Made by a program: the position numbers and the translations under genes | Shown: in pieces, positions 57,150 through 64,000 of the stretch | Numbering within the stretch: the stretch's first letter is position 1 | How the letters are laid out: every line of letters begins with the position of its first letter | The notes under the pieces: generated by a model | Told to the model about the DNA's origin: nothing | The model's input: only the letters and a program-made list of their open reading frames with translations | Database searches by the model: none | Origin: Spinacia oleracea | Taxonomy: Eukaryota > Streptophyta > Magnoliopsida > Caryophyllales > Amaranthaceae | Direction of reading: 5' to 3' | DNA length: 64,000 bases | NCBI RefSeq assembly: GCF_020520425.1 | Contig: NC_079487.1 | Location: 105,124,141 to 105,188,140 of the forward strand

Positions 57150-57889
57150 ATGTCCCACTGGCTTTACATCTTCAGGTGTACGGACTACAGGTCCAAATAC
57201 TTCTCTTTTTGCAAGAGATTTCAATTCTGATTCAATTGCTTCCTTCCACTTTGGCCAATCATCTCTATGTCTACAATCTTCGATAGACTTTGTTCATGAT
57301 CCTCATCATCATCCATAACATCTAATGCTACATTGCATGCAAAAACATCATCGACGTCGATTTGGTTTCGGTTCCATGTAATTCCAGACATGATATAATT
57401 TATCGAAATTTCTTCATTATCAGGTACCTGAATTTCATCTTCTATCATGTCTAAAGTCTCTTCAGGAGATCCTTTAAAATTGTTTGTATCCTCGATTTGA
57501 CCATCATCAACTATTGCTCCTTTTCTTTTTCGAGGATTCTTGTCTTTGGAACCTATTGGCCTCCCGCACTTCTGGCGTGCCTTAGACTCATTAGCAACAT
57601 CATTTTGTCCTTCTGGGACCTCAATCTTAATTGGAGCATTCACAGCTGGTACATGTGACTTAGTCACTCTGTTTGGGTCAGTAAAAGCGTCTGGCAACTG
57701 ATTTGCTAAACTTTGTAAATGAATTATCTTTTGAACTTCTAGTTCACATTGCTTAGTACGAGGATCAAGATGAGACAATGATAATTCCTTCCAACTAATT
57801 TCTTTATCCAGCTGTTTGTTTTCTCCCCCTAAACCTGAGAAAACTGACTCATTAAAATGACAATCAGCAAAACGAGCCTTAAATAAAAC
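57150..57889 (-). pseudogene. Copia integrase C-terminal linker, truncated at its 5' end
   Basis: The minus strand reads ARFADCHFNESVFSGLGGEN then KQLDKEISWKELSLSHLDPR and a polar linker with KCGRPIGSKDKNPRKRKGA, normally found between integrase and RT. The frame begins abruptly at the LTR, showing a deletion of gag, protease and catalytic integrase. Confidence 0.8.
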
Positions 57890-58002
57890 TGTATTTCGGT
57901 TATTCCCTTATTTCATTAGGCATCCATAATATATACATATACATAGTATTATATAGGGGTAAGGGTATAATGGGCATCCACCCTAATATATATTTTATAA
58001 CA
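57890..58002 (-). repeat. 5' LTR of the short-LTR Copia
   Basis: 113 bp, TGTATTTCGG...TTATAACA. The sequence immediately inside (57889 downward) is coding, not a primer-binding site. Confidence 0.85.
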
Positions 58003-58344
58003 GCTTTCTTATTTTGGTTGTTTTTTAGTTTAAAAGTATTAAATTTTGCATATTATATTGATAATGTTTGTCGAACAATTTCTACATAATTGTTGTATTT
58101 TTTTCGCAGAAAAATGGGACGATATTTCGAGAATAATGTAAACTCTTATAATGTAACTTACTTATATATACATGATTGTGTCATTAACATTTTTCTCAAT
58201 TGGGTTCGTATGTCTATTTTTATGTTGAACTTTGATTGGTAGTTTCATATGCAGTCTTGACCTAACAGTGTATGCCTGTTTTTTCTCATTCATACATTTC
58301 CGGAACTCTAATGCCCATTTATAAGTGCCTTGACACAATATATA

Positions 58345-58380
58345 CTAGTCTTATATGCACGCGATGCGTGCAAAATATAT
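58345..58380 (-). mobile_element. Helitron 3' terminus, same family as the 4.4-kb element
   Basis: CTAG at 58345-58348 with the hairpin GCACGCGATGCGTGC. The first ~30 bp are identical to 4153-4182. The matching 5' end was not found to the right, so only the terminus is called. A more degenerate CTAG-type end lies near 58772. Confidence 0.65.
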
Positions 58381-58425
58381 AAACTTTATTTCTAATAAGC
58401 CACACCATCAAGTTGATTTAATCTA

Positions 58426-58659
58426 GTGATTTGTTGGAGGGTGAGAAGGCGGTCGAGTTCAAGAAGAAGGTCGAGGCGGCGACCAAGTTTCTATTGTCTA
58501 AGCTTAGTGAGCTTCAGTTTTTTGTGGGTGAGAGTATGCACGATGATGGTGCTACGGTTATGGCTTACTAGTTACTACAAGGATGGTGCTTCTGACCCTG
58601 CTTTCTTCTACTTTGCTTTCTTCTACTTTGCTCATGGCCTTAAGGGTGTTGAGCACTAA
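58426..58659 (+). pseudogene. Broken C-terminal part of TCTP (translationally controlled tumour protein homologue)
   Basis: The plus strand encodes [40 protein letters not shown] and ATVMAY. After a 7-bp insertion that shifts the frame it continues YYKDGASDPAFFYFA and FAHGLKGVEH-stop. This matches the conserved C-terminal half of plant TCTP, a small cytosolic growth-related protein. Two defects are visible: the frameshift with an in-frame TAG at about 58569, and a 15-bp tandem duplication giving FFYFA twice. It may be cargo of the Helitron whose 3' end lies just upstream, or a retrocopy. Residues before the LLEGEK block are missing. Confidence 0.8.
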
Positions 58660-58901
58660 TTCCACTAAGCAATCCAATCATTTTGGAAACATATTATCGT
58701 TATTCTTATTTGTTTGGTTTTAAGTTTTAATTTGTTTTCATGTACTTTGGTTAAATATACTATCTATTAACTAGTATTGATCTCGTGTTATACACAACTT
58801 TTATTATGTTTTAAAAGTGAGTATAATTTTTCAGTTCATTATAATAAAGCTAGTAAATGAACTATTGACGCCAATCTTTTTATTTTTTTCATAATAACTT
58901 T
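58660..58901. other. Spacer between TCTP fragment and palindrome
   Basis: A/T-rich, no gene seen. Contains a possible degenerate Helitron 3' end (CTAGTATTGATCTCGTG near 58772). Confidence 0.3.
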
Positions 58902-59132
58902 AATAAATATGCCAAATACATCAGAACTAATTTGCTAACTTTTTCTTAGACATAGTCCATAATAAATTTAGAGTGATCCATGTCAATGGTTAATGCTAAA
59001 TTCTTTCCTACCAAGGTACCTTGTATTAAAGAATTTAGCATTAACCATTGACATGGATCACTCTAAATTTATTATGGACTATGTCTAAGAAAAAGTTAGC
59101 AAATTAGTTATGATGTATTTGACATATTTATT
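58902..59132. repeat. Near-perfect loopless palindrome at the CACTA truncation point
   Basis: Arms of about 115 bp (58902-59017 and 59018-59132) pair with only a few mismatches around the centre CAAGGTACCTTG. Examples: ATTTGCTAACTTTTTCTTAG / CTAAGAAAAAGTTAGCAAAT and GATCCATGTCAATGGTTAAT / ATTAACCATTGACATGGATC. The right arm runs straight into transposase coding sequence (VFDIFIPNKTKDTLKARKDL). Confidence 0.9.
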
Positions 59133-61061
59133 CCTAATAAGACAAAAGACACCTTGAAAGCTCGAAAGGATTTGAAGGAGATGAATGTGCATCATAATTT
59201 AATTCCTATTAAGATAGGTGATAAATATGCCATCCCTAGAGCACCATATCAGTTGACATCTATAGAGAGGCGTAAAGTATTGGAGTTCTTGTCCAAGGTT
59301 AAAGTGCCAGATGGTTACTCTTCTAACATAGCTCGATGTGCAAGTATGGAAGATGGAAAAATCTCAAACATGAAAAGTCATGATTGTCATGTGTTCTTGC
59401 AAGATTTGCTTAAACCGGCATTTCAAGGTATCTTACCTAAGGAGGTGCTAGAACCTTTGGTTGAGCTTAGCTTATTTTTTAAGCAATTGTGTTCTAAAAC
59501 TCTAAAAATTGATGTGTTGGAGAAGATGGAAAAGAGTATTGCAATTACTCTTTGCAAGCTTGAAAAGGTATTTGTTCCGGCTTTCTTTGATATTATGGTC
59601 CACCTTCCAATCCACTTGGCCAATGAGGCCAAGATAGCTGGCCCAGTGCAATACCGTTGGCAATATAGGTTTGAAAGGTAACAAGCTATTCCTTTTATAT
59701 TAACATGTGAAGTTATTTTTTTTATTACAACATGTTATATAATGGTTACCGCTTGTAGGGAAATGCACACAATGAAACCTACTGTGAGTAACAAAGCACA
59801 ACCAGAAGGCTCGATAGCTAATGCACGCATAATGGAAGAATGTCTTGCCTTTATATCTAGATATCTAAATGGGATTGAGACTAAGTTCAATCGCATGAGT
59901 AGAAATGACATGGATATGCAAGAATCTCTATTGTTCAAGTTATCAGTTTTCCAAAAGAAGGGGAATCCATTAGGCAAAAGAACATTTAAGCAATTGAGCT
60001 TTTTGGATTGGAAGCAAGCTCAATTGTATGTTCTAATGAATTGTCAAGAAGTACAACCATTTATAGGGTAAGCTATCATCTTTTCTATAACTATTTTATT
60101 AGAAGTGTCAAGAAGTGCACTAACACTTGTATGTCGTACAGAGAGTATGCCACTATACATGGGCCAAAACCAAGTCTAGTTGATTGGTTTCAATCTCAAG
60201 TAAGTGAAACGAGTGTAGTTGATTAATTTCCACTTTATATATTTTGATTTAAGATACTTGATTTTTTTAATTAATTCATTTTCATAGATTTGGAAGCTTT
60301 ACAAGGAGGGAGATCCAAGAGTAACAGCTGAGTTATTGTCATTGTCACGAGGCCCGAGTAAGAGTGTGAGAAGTTATCAGGGATACTATGTAAATGGGTA
60401 TCGCTTTCACACTAAGAAGCGCCAAAGAAGGCGAAAGACACAAAATAGTGGAGTAGTTGTCAAAGGAGATGAAGAGAGCGGAGAAAAAGACTTCTTTGGG
60501 GTTTTGAAAGAAGTCATAGAACTTGAATATGATGCTCCAAATAGTGGTGACAAAGAACCTATTGTGGTGTTGTTTAGATGCGTTTGGTTTGATGTCTATA
60601 GGGAGGGGCGAGGGATTAAAAGGGACAAGTTTGGTGGCATAAGCCTAAATTTCAAAAAGTTTTTAGGGACCAATGAGCCATTTGCTATGGCATCTCAAGT
60701 AGGGCAAGTTTATTATGTTAGGGTACATAATGAGCCGGATTGGAGAACTCCTATTAAGACGGTCCCTCGTAATTTCTATAATTTTCCAATAGTTGAGGCA
60801 GATGACTCTGATGATGAGCATGATGATGTGGACGTTGGAATACCAAACGCAGTGGCAGATGATGGAGATGATGTTGTGATCTTACCTAGAAATGATGTTC
60901 CGCCGGAATTAGTGAATGCAACTGAATTTGAGTCGGGGGAGGACGAGATTTTGAATGAGGAAGAAGAAGAAGACAGTGAGCAAGATGAGGAAAGTGAGCT
61001 AGATGATGATGAAGAAGATATTCCAGAGGGTTTATATGACTTGGACTCAAGCAGCGAATGA
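59110..61061 (+). CDS. CACTA (En/Spm) TNP2-like transposase, 5'-truncated, DUF4218 and DUF4216
   Basis: Exons about 59110-59677, 59759-60067, 60142-60199 and 60288-61061 join in frame with GT/AG borders. The first encodes DUF4218: NKTKDTLKARKDLKEM, KVPDGYSSNIARC, MKSHDCHVFLQDLL, FFDIMVHLPIHLANEA, GPVQYRWQYRFER. It continues with REMHTMKPTVSNKAQPEGSI and EYATIHGPKPSLVDWFQSQ. The last exon is DUF4216 (GYYVNGYRFHTKKRQRR, VVLFRCVWFDVYREGRG, FAMASQVGQVYYVRVHNEPD) with a long acidic tail. The N-terminal half with the DDE-type nuclease domain is absent; the frame is cut by the palindrome. It cannot be an autonomous transposase, though the remaining exons are undamaged. Confidence 0.85.
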
Positions 61062-61121
61062 TCAGATTCAAACTTATTTCTAATGCTTTTTTTGTTTTGT
61101 TATTGTTCTGTTTATTGTTGA

Positions 61122-61424
61122 TCATCTTTGTGTGTCAGAATATTCATTTTCCCTCTTTGCAAAATAGTAACAATCCATTACAAGATTGCAATACTTTGAT
61201 ACCTTTCTGAAGTTGATGAGTGATTTCACAGGCACATAGACCAAAACTTCACTTGCTACATCTTCATTGTTGCCAATAGTTTCAGCAGACTTTATGGAGT
61301 TTGGTAGTTTAGAATTGGTATTAGTTGTTTGAGACATTTCAGAACTTGAAAGGGTCGAAAAGGGTTGCAATCCCAGCCTTTTCAAGATTACTGAATCCTG
61401 ATTTATATCCTGAATCATGCTCAT
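61122..61424 (-). pseudogene. F-box-like fragment in antisense between the CACTA genes
   Basis: A 100-codon frame contains EDVASEVLVYVPVKSLINFR then KVSKYCNLVMD, which resembles the F-box motif of plant F-box proteins (LPVKSLLRFRCVSKSW). It ends soon after, without kelch or FBA repeats. It may be a captured 5' piece of an F-box gene, or coincidence. The opposite strand here is the spacer between the two transposon genes. Confidence 0.4.
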
Positions 61425-61468
61425 TTTTTCTAAATTATTAAATCATTTTGCAACCCTTACTCCAAGGG

Positions 61469-61676
61469 ACTTTATGACAGTTCAACCTATCTAAAGTCAC
61501 TGCATGTAGTGACTTTTTTAGAAAGCAAAACAGAGACTTTTTTAAGAATTGTGTTCAAGAGTTTAGAATTGTCAGGCAGGCTGTGATTGTGTTTTCACCA
61601 GGTATTATTATGACAGTTCAACCTATCTAAAGTCACTGCATGTAGTGACTTTTTTAGAAAGCAAAACAGAGAAGGC
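61469..61676. repeat. Direct repeat with an internal palindrome in the CACTA intergenic spacer
   Basis: ATGACAGTTCAACCTATCTA then AAGTCACTGCATGTAGTGAC and TTTTTTAGAAAGCAAAACAG occurs at about 61470-61535 and 61611-61675, ~65 bp each and nearly identical. AGTCACTGCATGTAGTGACT is itself an imperfect palindrome. Confidence 0.8.
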
Positions 61677-61938
61677 ACTTCTGCAACTTGACATTCTGAC
61701 CCCTCTGAAATTCCGACTCTTTAGGTTGCAACTTCCAGTGATGGTAAAGATAAATGTGGTTTGGGTACAATAGATCACATGTCATATCTTAGATGCTTCC
61801 CCTGATATTGTATCTTCCGTATTCTAGAATGCCTGAAGTAGATTAATGTTGAATCTGTTGATATGTTTGCTTATAAATATGAAACAGTATTTTACTTTCT
61901 GCATTCCTTATCTCAGATTCTAAGGCATATTCTAAGAA

Positions 61939-63882
61939 ATGTCTTCTGATTTTATAGGAGAAAGAACAATTAATCCGGAGACTCAATCATCGTTATCGCA
62001 ATTAGAATCTAACAACAGTAATCACCTCGTAGAGTCTACCACTCAACAACCAAAGAAAAAAAGACAAGGTAGAAATACGTCAAGACATCAAGGCATAACT
62101 AATACATACTACACTGAACTTTACTTGTTTTGTTTATATTCTTTTGTTTTCAGGTCCCTTTCGAGGTCCAAGCAGAGCACTTAAATATAAAAAGTTGAGA
62201 AGTGTGCAACCAGGAAAGGTCAAAGTTCGTATTCCAACAGCTTTGGGAGCTATTATGGGCGATCGTGCAAATCAATTTGTGGCTGAATGTGCTGATTGGG
62301 TGAAAGAAATATGCCCTCTTAATGTTACAAGTTGGAATGACATGCCTGAAGAAGCAATAGATCGATTGTATAGTAGGATTAAGGTATGGCTTATGATTCA
62401 ACTGCTCATATGTGTCGCTTCTAGATTTGGACAAATATGTTCCATATTAAGATAGAACAGTTGACAAATATAGTCTGGTGTTTTTGTTTGTTAATGCGTT
62501 AATTTTGAGGTGTTCTGATTATCACAAATTAGTCTGAGATTGTGATATATCTTTGAAGTTTATATACTCTTAAATGTGGGAGTTTTTGTTTGAACTCTGT
62601 AAAAGCTTGAACACATTTGCTACTGCTTCTTTCTACTAGCTTTTGTTTTACTTATTTGTAGCTTCCATTCTGCATTTGATGTTTCTGGACAGTGAATGGG
62701 ATTTGATGGTATAACATTAGATGTGGACATACTACATACATTTTCAGAACATGTAACATACATTTAAACATAATATAACAAGTTGCCGTCTTCAATTTTT
62801 TGTAGGCTAAGTATGACTTCAGTGAAGATGACGGTGCACACATTGAGAAAGCATTAAGGATTCAATGTTCTACCCTTTACAGGCATCGGAGAGAAAGGCT
62901 GAAGAAGGCCTATTTTTCAAAGAGCAGAAATTTGAAAGAGGTGGAGCGTGCCTGCCCAGCAACAATAGATCTTGCTCAATGGAGGTGGCTTATATATAGC
63001 TATTGGAACATTCCTAAACAGAGGGCAAGTATTAATTACGAATACTAATATTTATTTGCATTGTCATCGTTTTAGTAATCTAATATATAGTGTTGTAAAT
63101 AATGGGAAAGAAGTGAAAAGAATCGGGCGAATGCTCTTTCAAAGAAGATTCGGTCAGCTTGTGGTGCCAAATCAATAGCTAGGACAATTTATGAATTGGT
63201 GAGCTTCTTGTCAAACTTCTTGTCAATCTTTACTGTTTATTAATGAATAACTTCACTGTTTATATATTTCCTAGGAACTTGAGGCAGAGGCAGGTAGTAA
63301 TGAGCGTGAAGAGGAGAACGAGACCACAAATGCATCTAGTTCAAATGCAACTACATCAACAACACAAGCTAATGGCGAACCTATGTATTTGAAGCTATGG
63401 GACAAGACAAAGAGGTATCAATTTGTCCAGTGCATTGCAATTGCTTAGCCTGTCCATTATTGCATACTTTCTCTCTTCTTACTTTTATAATTGATAGGCA
63501 CAAAAATGGGAAGTTTGATGACGAGGCTGAAATTAAGTACAAAGAGTTCAAACAGTTGCATGAGAAAGAAGTTGGAGAGAAAGGTGCAGACAATGTTTCC
63601 TTAGATGTGGCCTATGAAAAAGTTCTTGGATATCGTCCAGGTTATGCACGGGGGTTAGGTAATGGTCACCCGGTGTTGTCCAAGGACGGGAAGAAAGGAA
63701 GGGCTGAGTTGGAAGTTAATGTAGTGCAACTCCAGAACAAGAACAACACGATGCAAGCTGAATTTGAGCATCATAAAGCTGAAACTTTGAGAAAGGAAAA
63801 TGAAGCTAAGAAGAAACAAGAAGAACTGGAACAGAAGCTTAAGTTAATCATGGAGAAAATTGGCCTTGAATCCTTGACATAA
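61939..63882 (+). CDS. CACTA second gene, Transposase_24 (Ptta/En/Spm) family
   Basis: Exons supported: 61939-62068, 62154-62383, 62806-~63026, ~63111-63198, 63275-63414 and 63498-63882. Conserved pieces: KVRIPTALGAIMGDRANQFV, WNDMPEEAIDRLYSRIK, AKYDFSEDDGAHIEKALR, then LAQWRWLIYSYWNIPKQ, SEKNRANALSKKIRSACGAK and SIARTIYELE. This is the Ptta/En/Spm plant transposase family seen as the second gene of CACTA elements, probably DNA-binding. The last exon has a C-terminal coiled coil (LQNKNNTMQAEFEHHKAETL). The exon 3/4 junction does not close cleanly in frame; a GC donor (AGG|GCAAGT) is possible. Other junctions are in frame. Probably intact or nearly so. Confidence 0.75.
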
Positions 63883-64000
63883 AAAGGTAATATTTAATAT
63901 TTGAAGTGAAATCAAAATTATTTTTAATACATACTTGTGGGGGTGGGGTAAATACAAGCTTTTTATGGGGAGATGCTGCCGAAATGAATGATGAAATTTG
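63883..64000. other. Right edge of the window, inside the CACTA element
   Basis: A/T-rich sequence after the second transposon gene. No CACTA terminus is reached. Confidence 0.4.

Larger units (their letters stand above)
55416..58002 (-). mobile_element. Internally deleted Copia with very short LTRs
   Basis: Near-identical LTRs at 55416-55527 and 57890-58002 (TGTATTTCGG...TTATAACA on the plus strand) flank a minus-strand pol remnant. The 3' LTR is preceded by the purine tract AAGGGGGAG. At the other side the 5' LTR abuts the integrase linker directly: no PBS, gag or protease remain. The 5-bp flanks (GAAAC / GCTTT) do not match. Confidence 0.85.

Overview
Plant nuclear DNA, most likely from a Caryophyllales/Amaranthaceae genome (spinach, beet or quinoa type). 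The evidence is introns with GT-AG borders, plant-only genes, very high TE density, Stowaway ends with CTCCCTCCGTCC, recurrent ACTCCGTA words, and a Copia element whose LTR type I associate with chenopods (from memory, not searched). No rRNA, tRNA gene, CRISPR or bacterial-type operon was seen.

Host genes, all on the minus strand: (i) the first coding exon of NRPD2/NRPE2, the shared second subunit of RNA polymerases IV and V, at 739-1257, with a non-coding first exon that appears tandemly duplicated upstream; (ii) a complete five-exon cytosolic-type chorismate mutase (22858-25429, 254 aa); (iii) a two-exon gene for a 62-aa predicted secreted peptide (29850-30196); (iv) a three-exon POLAR-like coiled-coil gene (48957-51765, 342 aa).

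Most of the remaining sequence is mobile DNA, often nested. At 4153-8594 a 4.4-kb non-autonomous Helitron carries exon fragments of unrelated genes (L-galactose dehydrogenase, CKS1, laccase, others unidentified). At 8871-22056 a Ty3-type solo LTR is interrupted by a 10.4-kb Copia whose LTRs are almost identical but whose gag-pol is broken. The region 25.6-38.5 kb is an archipelago of Stowaway, hAT, CACTA and Harbinger-like MITEs, Helitrons and a dead LINE. At 38509-44846 a 6.3-kb non-autonomous CACTA element holds exons of a HAK/KUP potassium transporter, an 11-copy ~160-bp tandem array and a nested Mutator-like element; a sister copy of that MULE lies just outside (45017-46330). Two Helitrons sit head to tail at 47256-48602. 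A Copia remnant with LTRs of only 112-113 bp spans 55416-58002. The right end (about 58.9-64 kb) is a 5'-truncated CACTA element with a TNP2-like gene (DUF4218/DUF4216) and a second Transposase_24-like gene; its left edge is a loopless ~230-bp palindrome made from transposase sequence, next to a broken TCTP copy.

The main biological themes are transposon-driven exon shuffling by two different element classes (Helitron and CACTA) within about 40 kb, and an inverted transposase duplication that could produce hairpin RNA, in a window that also holds a gene for the RNA-directed DNA methylation machinery. Functional links between these are inference only.
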